A stretch of DNA of 64,000 nt from Gnetum montanum (GCA_015680685.1 MNCI01002198.1:382616-446615), one strand, 5' to 3'; counted from the stretch's first letter, positions 23,701-35,900 are shown. Numbers and translations are program-made. The notes: generated by a model from the sequence alone, not told the origin.

Positions 23701-25814
23701 ATATCTCTTTGTATACTTCTGGTTAGTCTTCTAAATATTTTCCCTGCTCAATATCAAAACATTAATATATGTTCATCCCTAAAAGATGAATTCTTCCTGT
23801 TATACCCTTGTGGTCATTGGGCTAAAGTGCAGGCTACTGATGAATTCGTCTATTTTAATTGACTCAGAAAAGGAAAAAAATAAGTGACCATTAGTGAAGT
23901 TAAGAGTTCTGTGGATATTCTTGTGTTCTTTCTACCATGTTCATGAAAATGGATGATTGTTCACAAGGAATGACATTTCCAAACCAGATATGTTCCGTGA
24001 GGTGTTTGTCATGTGAAACATCATGGGGTAATGAATACGGAATGGTGCACATGACAGCACGTAGGAGATATATATGAACTGAAGGCCCTTGAATTATGAT
24101 GAGAAAAAGTCATGCAGCAAACAAACGTATGTATATACTTTCTTAATGAATGGGAGCAGCCCCTGCATCCGCTGGTTAAGTTGAAATACATCTACATTGA
24201 AAATATGCCTTTATTGTTGAAACTTTTCTTAAAGAATTTTGTAAAGATAACTATTATTTATATTATGGATTTTACTAAAGTGTTTGCCTTGGATAAACAT
24301 GATTAGCAAAAGAGAACTCATATCTTTTATCCTTAACAAGTGGGATAGGCCTCCAGTGATGGTTAATGCAACTTTATTATTTTTAACTTTACATCTTTAA
24401 CCATACTTGGCTCTCTCCTGTATTTTGTAACTGATTTGAATGCAACATTGAACATTCAATAATTTGCATTCAGCTGAATAGCATCTTTACTGAAGGTGCC
24501 AACGCTTCAGAAGGTTTGAAGAGAACCGAGCAAATGTATGTTAGAAAAGTTGTAATGTTGGAGCAGTTTAGTGAGAAGTTAATAACTGATGAATTACTAA
24601 TGCTGATGGTAAATTCATTGCATTATTGGAAAAGTCTTCAATGACCTAAAAAAGTACAACGTAGGCTTTGACTCTAGGATGGAAGAACGTAGGATATGAT
24701 GATATGCTTATATGATGGAAGAACAGTATTGTTTACAAGGGCATATAGTCAAAGCATACATTGTCCATGTTCCTCACTATTTCTATAAGCATAAGATATT
24801 GAAAGACTGATACATGATGGAAAAAGCTAGTGGTATATTTAATTAGCAGTTGGGAAAATTAAAAATTAAGGCATTTTACATTTAGAAGAAGAGCCTTTGT
24901 ATCTATTGGACAGAATGAATTTCAGCTACTTCTTTTTGCACAAGTTCATTATACCTTAGCATAAACCTTTGGGTCGAACCTTGAGCTCACAGAATGCACC
25001 GATCTATGGGCAGAGAAATCAGGTAACAAACGAGGATCAGAGAATAATGTTTTATAAAATTAGGAGAAAACAGGAAAGGGCGATTGGATTACTTGTGCTA
25101 TGATGTGAATTTGTTTAAGTTGCTATTTTGTATAATATTTGAAAGAACACCATTTTATGAAATAGTGGCTGAAACAGTGCTATACTGTATAATTTGTTTT
25201 ATACCAGTTGATGCCTAACAGAACTTGAAAATATTATTTGGAGACATCTTGTAATTGTTTGCCAAAGTGCAAAGGTATTAAACTGGTTTGAATATGTAGA
25301 CCTGCTTACGTCCTCATAAGAGTTGTAATATAATATTTTCGAATTAAGGAACGTTGGATTTTTGAAGCTTTTAATAATTAGCTACGTGTGAGTTCATTCC
25401 ACATTCTGGTTAATTGGCATCTTCAGCTCAAATGGTTGCTTGAGTAATTTATGCTTCTGATAGATTGATGATAAAACTTTTTTATATTTACTCTAGGTCA
25501 TCCAGCTTTGATAGGACGCCACCGGCCATTCCCTGTAACAAGAGAGGCAGCAACAAGGTGGCTTCAGCATATGCAGAAGGCATTAGATGCTATTCCAACA
25601 ATTGACTCAGATTCGAAAGTTCGAATGTTCAATTTTTTCAGGTAACGTGAACAACGCTGAACTTAAGCTACTATGGAATTTAGATGTTGGATATAATTTA
25701 TGATTTGAATTTTGCATTTGTGCTTCTAGGCATACTGCTTTCTTTCTTGTGGCCGGCAATGAAATGATGAAATCACAGCAGACAGATTGTCAAAATGTTC
25801 GGCACCGGCCTTGA
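14776..25814 (+). CDS. GLB3: Group II truncated (2-on-2) haemoglobin, plant GLB3 type; four exons
   Basis: Exons 14776-14912, 17970-18100, 25497-25641 and 25730-25814 join in frame to 165 codons, beginning [20 protein letters not shown] and ending NVRHRP with a TGA at 25812. Plant non-symbiotic haemoglobin 3 is a haem protein of the cytosol that binds oxygen slowly and is linked to NO and low-oxygen chemistry. Seen directly: the B-helix region with Tyr44 (likely B10), the '[19 protein letters not shown]' block, the '[19 protein letters not shown]' block with His98 (the expected proximal F8 ligand), Trp111 (G8) and the H-helix '[12 protein letters not shown]'. The length is close to the family's 165-175 residues, and intron phases keep the frame. 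Introns 2 and 3 are GT-AG; intron 1 appears to use a GC donor. There is no frameshift or stop. Introns of 3.06 kb and 7.4 kb fit a gymnosperm. Confidence 0.93.
14913..17969 (+). other. Intron 1 of the haemoglobin gene
   Basis: About 3.06 kb, starting GCGCGT and ending TTTTATGCAG. The only phase that restores the conserved N-R-V-Y join uses this GC donor. The content is AT-rich with no transposon or RNA gene recognised. Confidence 0.75.
18313..18737 (-). mobile_element. LINE- or SINE-type retroposon with 17-bp target duplication
   Basis: The 17-mer TCATTACTAATATTTTC occurs at 18296-18312 and again at 18738-18754, flanking 425 bp. The left end of the insert is a T-run (plus strand), that is, a poly-A tail on the minus strand. 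A variable target duplication plus a poly-A tail is the signature of target-primed reverse transcription. The body has no long reading frame and includes G-rich/CAC-rich simple sequence (18413-18490). It could be a 5'-truncated LINE 3' end or a SINE. Confidence 0.75.
18413..18490. repeat. GT-rich/CAC-rich low-complexity tract with G-runs
   Basis: Plus strand: runs of 5, 5 and 6 G separated by single T, followed by GGTGG, then CCACACCACC repeats that can pair back with it. It could form a G-quadruplex or hairpin; it lies inside the retroposon. Confidence 0.7.
18755..19680 (-). pseudogene. gag remnant of an antisense LTR retrotransposon in intron 2
   Basis: Minus-strand frames at 19092-19517 and 18767-19066 read as a retrotransposon Gag. 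The first has a charged N-terminal part ([13 protein letters not shown]) and then '[20 protein letters not shown]', followed by '[16 protein letters not shown]', which resembles 'P.F.G..D...WL.....YF........V..A...L.G.A..W'. The downstream piece is shifted. Just upstream on the minus strand lie a primer site (19910-19921) and an LTR. No pol is visible, so this is a truncated element antisense to the haemoglobin gene. Confidence 0.55.
19910..19921 (-). promoter_or_regulatory. Primer-binding site, tRNA-iMet type, of the intronic LTR element
   Basis: The minus strand reads TGGTAGTAGAGC, matching TGGTATCAGAGC (initiator tRNA-Met) at 10 of 12 positions. An LTR end in CA lies three bases before it on the minus strand. 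Confidence 0.6.
19925..20650 (-). repeat. 5' LTR of the intronic element (right edge approximate)
   Basis: Starts (plus strand) TGATAAGAAGCATGCC directly next to the primer site. A TATA-like TTATAAACGG is present on the minus strand near 20283-20292. I could not find the outer boundary or a partner LTR, so the right end is a guess. Confidence 0.45.
20690..21300 (+). other. Unassigned possibly protein-derived remnant
   Basis: Broken plus-strand frames; the longest, at 20984-21298, is Lys/Thr/Pro-rich then Cys/Phe-rich ([12 protein letters not shown]). A different frame over the same DNA is also Cys-rich. It may be part of a transposase or gag zinc finger, but I do not recognise it. Confidence 0.25.
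22442..22685. repeat. Two-copy tandem duplication, period about 124 bp
   Basis: 22442-22565 and 22566 onward share 'GAAGAGTGCAACACTA', 'AAAGCCCA' and 'GAACAATAA' in the same order with scattered substitutions. Confidence 0.65.
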
Positions 25815-26100
25815 AATCCATTCATGAAGAAAATGCTTCGATTATTAAGGATAAAATGTCTTACTTTTTCTGAAATTTCAGAAACCAACCTGAAAATCTA
25901 GACGTGCACTGCAGTTTCTTTTAAGTTTTAGTTTTAATATTATTTATTAGGCTCCATGGTTGGCATGTTAATATAAAGAGTTGCAGAAGGGGTTGAACAA
26001 TGGAAAAAACTTAGGTAGCTCATGAAAAGGGTTTTGTCACATACTTAAATGCTAGCAACATGGTAGTAATTATAAATAACTAGTATTTCAAAAATTATTC
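25815..26100. other. 3' flank of the haemoglobin gene
   Basis: AT-rich sequence after the stop codon, expected to hold the 3' UTR and poly(A) site. I see AATATTATTTATT near 25935 but no unambiguous AATAAA signal. Confidence 0.4.
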
Positions 26101-29100
26101 AAAAAATGAATGTCCTTTAAGATGTGGATTTCTTCATATAGATGGTAGAATTGCAAATAAAGTTGTTTCATTGAATAATATTAGTTTCTTTGATAGCTTT
26201 GATGGCTTTGATTTTGTTGAAACTTGAGAAAATGGTTATGTAGGTTTTGTAGTCATTGGATTTATTAAATTTGTTGCAAGAAACACAATATTAGGATGAA
26301 AAGGTAGGCCTTCTAGTGGCATTGTAGTGTTAGTGAGGAAATCTCTTGAAAATTGTGTGCCTTTAGAAAAAGTTGATGATCATAAATAATATGTTTGGCT
26401 AAAAATCATATGTCAAGATGGTTGTACTTTCTTTGTGATATGTTATTTTGTCCCCATAGATGTTACATTGTATAATTTAGAGTTGTCTCGTGATCATCCT
26501 TGTCACTTCCTTAGGTAGAGATATTGTAGAATTTTTAGCAAAAGGCTTAGTGTTTATTTATGGAGATTTTAATGCAAAGATAGGTTCATAGCAAATATAA
26601 ATTATTCGATGGCAACATCATGTTGGTAGTTTAGACATTGTTGAAGATTAGAGCTGGACACAACATTATGTAGATGATATTATTAATAAGATGGGTCAAC
26701 AACTATTAGAATGGACAAATTTTTGATCTTCTCATGTGCAATGGACTTGCAAGATTTTTTCAATATTTATCATTAGCTATAATAGGACGTTAAGGTAATT
26801 CTTACATTGGTTTGCTTTTATATTCTTATAAAGATATTGAATTGGTTAAAAAGTTGAAAGTTGAAGAAGATTTAGTGGAGCTTTGTCATCATCATGTAGA
26901 GTTTTTGTTGCAAATTCAAATTTTTAATCATCTAAAAAAATAAAAATAGCAAAAAAATTAAGTATAGAGTCACCCCAAAAGTTAATAAAAAATATATAGA
27001 CTCAACACATAACAAATGGACTTTTGAAAGATAATATAAAGAGCTTGAACAAATTTTGCTTACTATATCTAAGAAAGTCATGCATTTGTAACAATAGGTG
27101 CTTAGAAGGCTTGGTTTGATGAGGATTGTCAAGAGGCTACACAAAATTTTAATAATGCAAATAAGAGTTATAGAGAAACTTTAGTTAAGACATATATGTT
27201 TGATTAGAACTAAGAGAAGGAAATTGGAGTAGCAGGAAAATTTTGCTTACATCATTAAAAAGAAGTTTAGATACTTTTGATAATGTTTTCATTATAAAGT
27301 GTCTTCATTATTTAATTTTTCTTTTTAAGATATTTGCTCATTTTGCAATAAACTATTTACAAGAGAAGATGATAATTCTATTACTATTGTATAGCAAGCA
27401 CCTCTTCAATTTACTCTTGAGGAAGTCATAGTGGATATTAAAAAGCTAGCATTTAACAAAGCTATTTCAAATGGTTTATATGCAAAATTATGAAAGTGGT
27501 TAGGACATGTTATTCATAGAGAAATGTGGCATAGATTAAATTCAATAATAGATCATATCAACATTGGAAAACTAGTAAAGCTATCTATTGTTATATAAAA
27601 AGGGGGATTTAAATAATTTGAACAATTATCAAATGATCATTATGAGTAATATTTTTGTTAAGTTCCTGAACACTTTGCTAGAAAAGAGAATCCCTTCTTG
27701 GATTGAAGTTTGCAAAACTATTGAATAAAAAAGTTTTTATTTGTTTTATTGATTTTGCAAAAGCATATGATTTAGTGGTTCGTACAAAACTATGGTTGCG
27801 CTTGTATAAAATTGGCATCCTGATTGTCACAACTTAAAAATTATGAGCAAAGTGATTATTAAAATTACAAACAACAATTTCGACAAAACAATTTCAATTC
27901 CAAAGGAAAATTAGAATTTAGCAAGGTTGTCCACTTTCTCCAACTCTTTTTGATATCTTTATTGATGAAATGCAGAAATGTTATGCAATGGGTAAGATAG
28001 TCATGTTATCAAAATTAGATTCCAAACAGTGAATCTTCTTTTATGCACATATGATGTTGCCTTGATCTCCACTACTATAGAAGGTATATAAAAATGTTAC
28101 AAATTTTAGAAAATTATTGTTTCTCATATGGTCTTCAAATGAATGTGGATAAAACCAAATTGATGATTTGTAGTACAAGAAATACTTCTTGTAACTTCCA
28201 TCTTGGAGGTATTGATGTGTAAATATTAGATTATTTTAAATGTTTCGGTCTCATTTATATGAACAATTACATGTGGGGGAAGTGCATAAAAAATAAAAAA
28301 TAATAATAAAAAAAAGAGAATAGCATGAGGTTTCAAGGCTTTGTATGCTTTAAAAAATAAGTGTAAGGTTTTAGGGCTTGAAATGTTAGAAAATAAAATT
28401 TTCTGACTATCCTCTATTCTACTATATTATATGGATGTGCTCTTTGGAGACTTAGACTTAGTGCTAAACTTTGGAAAGATACTGAAAAAGTATAGAAAAC
28501 TTTTCTTTTTGATGAGTTAAAGGTGAAAATGTAAACATCTTACTCAATGTTATTACGTGAATGTGATTTATTACCTTTAGAAGCAAAGGCCTTGTGCTAA
28601 TTCATTACATACACTCATAGCTTGCACATCTCAATGCAAGACCAATTCTCTAGAGTAGTTCTTGAGGATTCACAAAACCATTGTTAGTATTTTTAGGGAA
28701 TGCAATGGTTGCGAAAATGGAATATCTCTTGGGAGGATGTACACCAAAAGCCTAAGCATATTTGCTAGCTAGTTAAGTAGAAGGTTTTAACATATATGTG
28801 GTTTAATGCAGAAGGTAAGAAACAATTTTATTTACATCACATTAGATCTAATAAACTAGATGCAAAAGGTCATTACCTCTCCGTTGTTGTTCCAATTAAG
28901 TATCGGAATGTTATCAACAAGCTTCTTCTTGTTTCTTATGTCAAAGATTTGGGTTTGAGCATGGGCATAGTCACCTGAAGAGGTTAGGTTTTTGCTTATC
29001 CACCAACCCTCTTAGGACCCCACTTAGTAGGATAAGCATTGTAGCTCTCGATGAGGATCATTTTTTAATGCTATCAACAAGCTTCACTTAAGTTCTCATT

Positions 29101-29395
29101 ATCTTAGAATTGAAGGTGGAAGATAAATTCAATTTCTCTAAGAAGAGCACATTTTAGGTTGTGTAGGTCAGAAGCCCTTGAAGATGAGTTACATGTATTT
29201 TTTTTATGTTGTGACTACCCATTTGAAACAGTGTTATAATGTTATAGCAAAAAATTTGTATGATTTGTTTTTGCTCTCTCCATTGGTGCTTGGTTAATTT
29301 GTAGAGTATCTTTATTTTTCATGAAAATGTAATATCTATTGAATAGATTCTATGAGTCTTTGGATGTAAAAAAGATTCAATTTTAATTTCAATTT
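26100..29395 (+). pseudogene. Decayed LINE: endonuclease, reverse transcriptase and C-terminal parts
   Basis: Plus-strand frames, much interrupted, show the parts of a non-LTR retrotransposon ORF2 in order. The endonuclease part has 'RPSSGIVVLVRKSLENC' near 26310 and 'GDFNAKIG' near 26562-26586. The linker has 'AWFDEDCQEA'. The RT part has 'FIDFAKAYDLVVRTKLW' (27736-27790), 'QGCPLSPTLFDIFIDEM' (27920-27970) and a decayed FADD box 'TYDVALIS' (28048-28072), then 'NVDKTKLMIC' near 28143. The C-terminal piece is near 29120-29230. The 3' end is A-rich with the 'GAGTCTTTGGATGTAAAAAA' type tail common in plant LINEs (29358-29380). Stops and frameshifts are everywhere, so it is inactive. The clade is not determined. 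Confidence 0.75.
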
Positions 29396-29728
29396 CATAA
29401 TGGGCAAAAATTCAAAAATAATTGCTGATAATGATTGATTAGTTAAAGAAACCTTATATAAGAGCACAATACTTTCTTTGACTTTGTGGCAATTCCAAAA
29501 AATACTCAAAGTAGATTTAGTTCATCACAATGACATGAGGGAATGGGAAATCTAAGGTGCCATAGTCTAGAACCCATAAACAAACCATTGTTTAACAAGG
29601 ACTAGGTAAACATTTTTAGTTTTGGACTGCCAACAACTTTTACACAAATTTTTGAAAGTGCTTTTTTGCCTTTTATGACTTCAATCTAGACTTCCCTTGT
29701 AATTCAGATAATCAAATAATTTTTCATT

Positions 29729-29947
29729 GGCATAATTTTATGAATAAATTTTCTTATAGTTAGGTCTTGAAACAAAGAAAGATGTATCCTTTCATACTCA
29801 ATTATCTTTTAAGATTCCAAGTGAAATCTTATGGGGCTTGAATATGAAGTCTCACCATTGAAGTAAGATCATTTAAGAATAACTTATAATTTCCGAAAAT
29901 GGAAAGTTTGTAGATCAAATTTTCAATCTCCATGATACCATCTTCAT
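29729..29947. repeat. 219-bp block duplicated at 30420-30638 (first copy)
   Basis: Base-for-base the same as 30420-30638 as far as I can compare. It is followed directly by a single N (29948). Two different left contexts share one right context, as expected where two contigs overlap but were not merged. Confidence 0.85.
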
Positions 29948-29948
29948 N

Positions 29949-30419
29949 AGTAACTTTTCCTGGATGTGGATTGTCGGAAGAGAACAAAGGTGGAAGAAAG
30001 AGGAAAAGGCCGACGAGTGTAGAGTACTGTGGCTTAATTAGGAGACGTTCTTCGGAAGCTAGGCCTGATGATGGTGATTATTGAGATCTCCGATATGACT
30101 CCATGGCTGCAATAAGAGAAACAACTGATTAGCATTCATCTTAAATTTTGGGGCTTGAGATATAATTTGGAAGTGAACATGCCGTAAAATTTGCATTTTT
30201 TCCAAAGTAGTTAGCTGTAAGGGGTTTGAAATAATTGTCTTTTGAAAATGTGTAGAACATATACGTTTCCAAATATAATATAAGGTGATGGGCCTAAGGA
30301 TCTTCCATAGGAAATGAGAGTTTTTGGACCTGGTAGGTAAGAAACCAAACATTACAGCCTCATGTGTTAGAGTGCGTGAGGGAAAAACCTTAGAGGCCCA
30401 TTCCCATGCATAAATTTAT
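29949..30419 (-). pseudogene. LINE ORF2 C-terminal end, alternative version
   Basis: The minus-strand frame 30352-30059 reads 'LWKILRPITLYYIWKRICST', a stretch normally found after the zinc-binding region of plant L1 ORF2. Here it follows directly on the 30420-30638 block, so it is either a deletion derivative of the same LINE or a misplaced contig. Confidence 0.5.
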
Positions 30420-30638
30420 GGCATAATTTTATGAATAAATTTTCTTATAGTTAGGTCTTGAAACAAAGAAAGATGTATCCTTTCATACTCAATTATCTTT
30501 TAAGATTCCAAGTGAAATCTTATGGGGCTTGAATATGAAGTCTCACCATTGAAGTAAGATCATTTAAGAATAACTTATAATTTCCGAAAATGGAAAGTTT
30601 GTAGATCAAATTTTCAATCTCCATGATACCATCTTCAT
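30420..30638. repeat. 219-bp duplicated block (second copy)
   Basis: Same sequence as 29729-29947. Here it continues rightward into the LINE ORF2 C-terminal region. Confidence 0.85.
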
Positions 30639-33600
30639 TAATTAAATCATCCCACCATTTTATAGGCTTTTTTTTTTTCAAAAAGAACATAAGAGGATGC
30701 AAGAAATTCTTGAATATATCTAACCCCACCAAGCAAATGAAAATATAACATAATTATACTAGTTTAGCTATATATTTATAATATATATTTATTATTTCGC
30801 TGAGAGAATCTTATATATTTTACAAATTAATAAAATCTCAAATTGATTCATTAAGAATTAATATTCATATTGAAAACCAAAATCAAAATGACTGTATGTT
30901 ATTGCATTTTTTTTCATCATCGTGGGATCTTATGTGGTGCATGACATGGAGGGTGACAAAATACACTCCCCCCTCCCCCAATCATGCTAGACGTATTGGC
31001 CTCTTAGCCAAAATTAACCTTTTTTGATATCCATTTCAAAATAGATTTTAAATTCTACCATTTCCTCCATATAACTTTTAAAAAGGGAGATTTTTGAATA
31101 GTAAGAGGAATACAAGTAAAAATCCAATTGAGCCAAGATAAATAAAAAAACTTGAAGATGATAACCATTGTGATGAAACTTGAACTTGAGTAATTTTTTC
31201 CAGCTTTCATTAGCTCTCATAGTCCTCAAAATCCACTTAGTAGTTGAGGTTGAAGCTTGATCATTAAAACTACTAAATCCCAAACCACCATACTTTTTTT
31301 TGGGGGGTAAGTTATAAAGTTTCTAGACAACTTAAGAAAATCCCCTGCTAATGCTATTATATTTTTTTTGATAATTTTATGAGATAACATGTCTTTCTAG
31401 GAGCCAACAAAGGAATAATAAACATGAATATAGGAGAGAATATGTTTAATAATTCTTCCAAGGACATGTTCAACTTTGATCACTTTTCTAATTTATTAAA
31501 AATTTTCTAAACCATTTGATTCAATAATTGAGAAATATTAGCAATAATAGCAATATGAACTCTAAGAAATTGAAAAATTTTGTATGGTTGAATTCATTTC
31601 CTTGGAAGATGTACAAATTTTGATTAAAGTTGTTTACAGAAGGTTCTTATTCAATTTGATTTATCTCAATTTATCTTAGATCCTAATTTGCAAGGCCTCA
31701 TGAAGGTTTGTTAGCTTCTCTTTTAATAAACATAGTTTAAGAAATTGGCAAGGAATTTGCTACAACTAATCACATGTTTATAAGCAAGTTGATTTAAAAT
31801 ATAATTAGTAATGTAATCGTATATATGGTAATATTTTTTGTATTGATTTTTAGAGTTAGTATGATGTTTGTTGCTCATTATAGGTTAAGGCCAAAAATTA
31901 AACTTCTATACTTGAATTCCACCTTTAACTAAACTTGCTATCTAGAAAAAATTAGAAAAATGCAATCAGTAATGTTCCTTGATATCACACTTCCTTCACT
32001 ATTCCAATTTAAATTTGATTTATATATCATTTTATTTTTATTTTTACAGATTGATTTCTAAAACTTGTAGACAATCTTCTCATATGATACGATTTTTTAG
32101 TCTATGTTAAGAAAATAAAAGTATCATTGACAAATTAATTTATATGGATACATTCTAAAGATCTTGGTAAATGTGCACCTAAGTTAGTATTTTTTGTATT
32201 TTCAAATCCCAAGACACTTGGAGCAATTATAATGAGAAAGGGAGTAAGGGACAACCTTGTCTAATTGATTTGTGTAGGGTAAATTCTTCATTAAGCTTAC
32301 CATTAATTAATTTTCTTGTAGAAACATGCTATAATAACAAAGACATGATGAATAATAGATTGACTAAGGTGCATTTGTTGGAGACACCTCTTGATAAAGC
32401 ATCATTTAAGTCCAGCATAAGACTTTGTAAAATCAAGCTTAAGATGGAAACAATGCTAATAAAACTACTTTACCTAAGTCAATGCCTTTGTTCCTATCAA
32501 TATATTATTATGGATAAATTTGCCAAGAATAAAGCCATTTTTTAATCTATAATTTTAAAAATATGCTTTTTGAGCTTTAAAGCCACATCTTTAGTAATAA
32601 TCTTATAATTTTTTCCTATAAATGTAATGAGCTTCTAGGTTTTGATTTGTATAAGATCCCCTTCCTCTAGTAGGATTTTGATAATACCTATATTTAAAAT
32701 TTTTCGAGGTGACTATTGTTTGATTGCCTCCTTATACATATAGTAAAAATTCTATTTTATATAAGACCAAAAAGTTTTATAAAATTCAGCAAAAAGGCCA
32801 ACAAGACCAAGTACTTTTTTATTTGACCTTAACATGAGAGCTTGGGTGAGATCATCTATGACTAAAAAAGTATTTGACAACACATCAACATTATTGATAG
32901 GAACACATTATAAGAGAGAAATTTATGTTCATCAATACCTTTATAAGAAAAGAGAGATTTGTAGTATGAATAAAATTCATAGTGAATGCCATCTTCAAAA
33001 TCTATTATTTTATCAACTATCATAGCATCTACATGTTTGTAAATAGGCTTACCTTCTAAAAACTTGAAAAAACCTTTAACTAGTTTACCACAATCCTTAT
33101 GTAATTGAGTTGATTTTGCATCTTAGCACCTTGTATTTCATGATGATTAACAACCATCCTTGTCAATATCTTCTTCTTTAGTAGTTCTTGAAGGTAAATA
33201 TAATTAGAAGCAAACATGATGTTAACAATCAAATGATTTTAGATATTTAGAATCAAATCTTTGATTTATTCATCTAAAAATGGTTACTAAGGTGACAACA
33301 AAGCTTAGATATTCTTTCCATAGTTTGATTTTACTAATGAATCCAACCATTCTCATTACTTGGTCATGGGCAAAGATTTCATACATAGAGAATAAGCTTG
33401 CACACCTCGTTGCCAAGGAAGAAAGCATTAAAAATAAATAGATTAGAATGAATTCTACCAATATCTATTTTGTTGTTATTTAAGTAGCAAATAATATGAG
33501 CATAATTGACTAAAACGGATTGAGGTAGTGCTTGAAGTAAAGGATCAAACTAATAAGAAGGTTTCCAAATTACATCAAAAGAGATAAGAATTCCATCCAA

Positions 33601-34599
33601 TCTAAAAAATATTCTAGCATGATCAAAACATCAATTATTCCAAGTAAACCACTTATTTGTTAGGATGTTATTTCTATTTTCTATGGTATCTTACAAATGA
33701 AAATTTTGATAAATATGAGGTCATAATATCTTATCATCTTAGATATTAGGAACAAATTGACCATCTAAAGAGATAAAGATTGAAATCACTAACTATGGTT
33801 AATGGAATTTTGGGATTATTGTAGAGGATGCAATTCTAACTAGTAGATCTAAGCTTGCGATCATTAGGAACATGAATACAAATAAGACCCACATGTTTAC
33901 TCAAGATTAACCCAAATAATACTACTTGAATTGTTTGTAATAGAGTTAATAATATAAGACTATCATTGAGAGGTAACATAATCATAGAACTTCCATGATC
34001 CTATGCATGTTTGAATAGGAGAAAAGCTAAATTCAAAAGCCATACAAGAGCAAGTAATTAAAAGATAAAAACCTTGGATCTTTACTTCTGAAAGAAAAAT
34101 AATATTTGGCTATAAAGCTCTTATAGCATGATGGATATGATATTTACAAAAGGTATCCATCAATCCCTTAACATTCCAAGAAAGAAGTTTAATCATAGAG
34201 ATCAAAGAAAAGACCATGCTCTATGTCCATTTGAAGAATACCATAATAATTTCATACCACAATAACAATTAGATGATGGGGTTTGTAGGTAAAACTTGTT
34301 CTTGTTTCAACTACAACTGTTTGGTTACTATTCCTTGCAAGTCTTGCTTTCATTTTTATATTTTGAAACTAATAGACAAGGTAGAGTTTATAATAGAATT
34401 GGTGAACGCATTATTGACCACTGTTAAAACCTTTTTGCTTTTCAGTAACTTGACCATTATGCATCTCATTCTTACTTCAACTATCACTATTCATTCCCAT
34501 ACCCGGATTCTTGTTTAGAGAATTATACTTTAGGAAGTCTCCTATCTTGTCCTATTCTTGTATATTTTGCACATTAATTTCAACTTTAGTTGTTTGTTT

Positions 34600-35900
34600 G
34601 ACTCTTCTAGTACTAATACAATCAAATTCTTGTTTTGCTAATAGCTTAGGATAATAAAAAACCCTTTGATTTAGTTGATGATAATAGTGACAAGAATTAG
34701 ACAAATTAAATGAGAAATCTTTTGAGTAATGGAGGGCTTTCTATCAATATTAATTTTAGTAGTTTAAGCTAGATTTTGTTGCTAATCTAATTTAATAGAG
34801 ACTCTTTGAGATAGGAAAGTACAAATGCTTTCAGAGTAGATAATCTTATCCAAATCACCAATAATTTTTAAATCAAAATTAATAAACTTGGAGGTAATCT
34901 TAGAAACTCCGCCCATATAGGCAAAGTATTTTGCAAACTTTTCCTAGATTAACATCTTTAATTCAAGGAGAGACAACAAGGAATGTACTAGAAATATTTC
35001 ATAATCCTTCTTGTAGGACAAGCTACTACTATTTTGGACTATCAAAAGTGAAGAGTAAAAAGTCCCTTGATAAGTTCATAACATGATTATAGCATGGTTT
35101 TTGAGAACACCATTGAAAGGTAATTCAATTATTCAAATGGATAGAGGTGGAATTTTCCTATGAAATATCCAAGCCAAGAAGTCTTTACAAAATATGTAAT
35201 TGAAACATCATAATCAAAGCAAGCTATAGAGAACCCACCTTTCTTCTTTTTATAGTTAAAATATCTTTTAGGCTTGTAATGTCATGTTGAGATATATCAT
35301 TACTAGTAATAGACATATGATCTTGCTCATTGTAAACCTGATTATTATTATCTTTAATAGATTCCATGATTTTACATTTCTTGAAACCATCCAAAATGGA
35401 GGGCATGTAATCATTTTCAATATCTTCATGAGGGTACTCTTTAAAAGATTGCGGAATAGGTGTTAGTTACATGTTGTGGTTCTTTAAGTGTTGTGACATC
35501 TCAATCTTGAATGTTATGGTAAACGTCAAATATACATTATATTCAACATTATGCCTATTCAACAAGACTCAAATTGGGTTTGAATTGATAAACAAATTTT
35601 TAGAAAAGTACTTGTAAGTAGATAATATTAGCATTCAACTTTGCAATTCTAGAAAAAATTGTGGATATCCGTATTTGCACCAATGTACAATCCATGGTGG
35701 ACATGCTAAGTATTGCTCTTTCCTAACTAGAGTCCTAGCGAGCACATTATAGGTTAAAATCTTCAAACTTGTTTTTGAATATTTTTTCAATTTTTTTTGC
35801 ATTACAAACACCATATATTTTATCAGAGCAAGGTAATGACTTTTTACGATGATCAAATATTTGTAGAATAGTCTTAATGCTTGTTGGGTTTAGTGTGATA
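34600..35900 (-). pseudogene. Decayed LINE ORF1 (DUF4283-like)
   Basis: Upstream of ORF2 on the same strand. Broken frames read 'GYFIGKFHLYPFE', 'MVFSKTML' and 'LPIWAEFLRLPPSL', the pattern of the DUF4283 domain in plant L1 ORF1 proteins, which bind the element's RNA. Pieces at 35224-35406 and 35635-35856 could be more of ORF1 but are not recognisable. The 5' boundary is not visible. Confidence 0.45.

Larger units (their letters stand above)
18101..25496 (+). other. Intron 2 of the haemoglobin gene
   Basis: 7.4 kb, from GTGTGC after exon 2 to TTTACTCTAG before exon 3. It contains a retroposon (18313-18737), an antisense LTR-element fragment (about 18755-20650), a Cys-rich remnant near 21.2 kb and a 124-bp tandem duplication at 22.4-22.7 kb. 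From 22.7 to 25.5 kb I recognise nothing. Confidence 0.85.
29400..34196 (-). pseudogene. Decayed L1-type LINE, ORF2 (EN-RT-zinc-binding)
   Basis: On the minus strand ORF2 starts at the ATG at 34196 with 'MIKLLSWNVKGLMDTF' and 'NIIFLSEVKI', the N-terminus of an L1 endonuclease. RT motifs follow: 'LDFTKSYAGLK' near 32440, 'GCPLSPFL' near 32250, and 'FVNDTFIFL' (catalytic FADD changed to FVND) near 32110-32134. The C-terminal region has 'NDQASTSTTKWILRTMRANE' (31283-31014) and 'KWWDDLINEDGIMEIENLIY' (30732-30520). It ends in an RVT zinc-binding type segment, 'LKMFTWSLLNNGLFMGSRLW', in 29400-29728. Many stops. The plus-strand LINE lies tail to tail with it. A repeated block and a single N disturb the C-terminal end. 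Confidence 0.75.
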
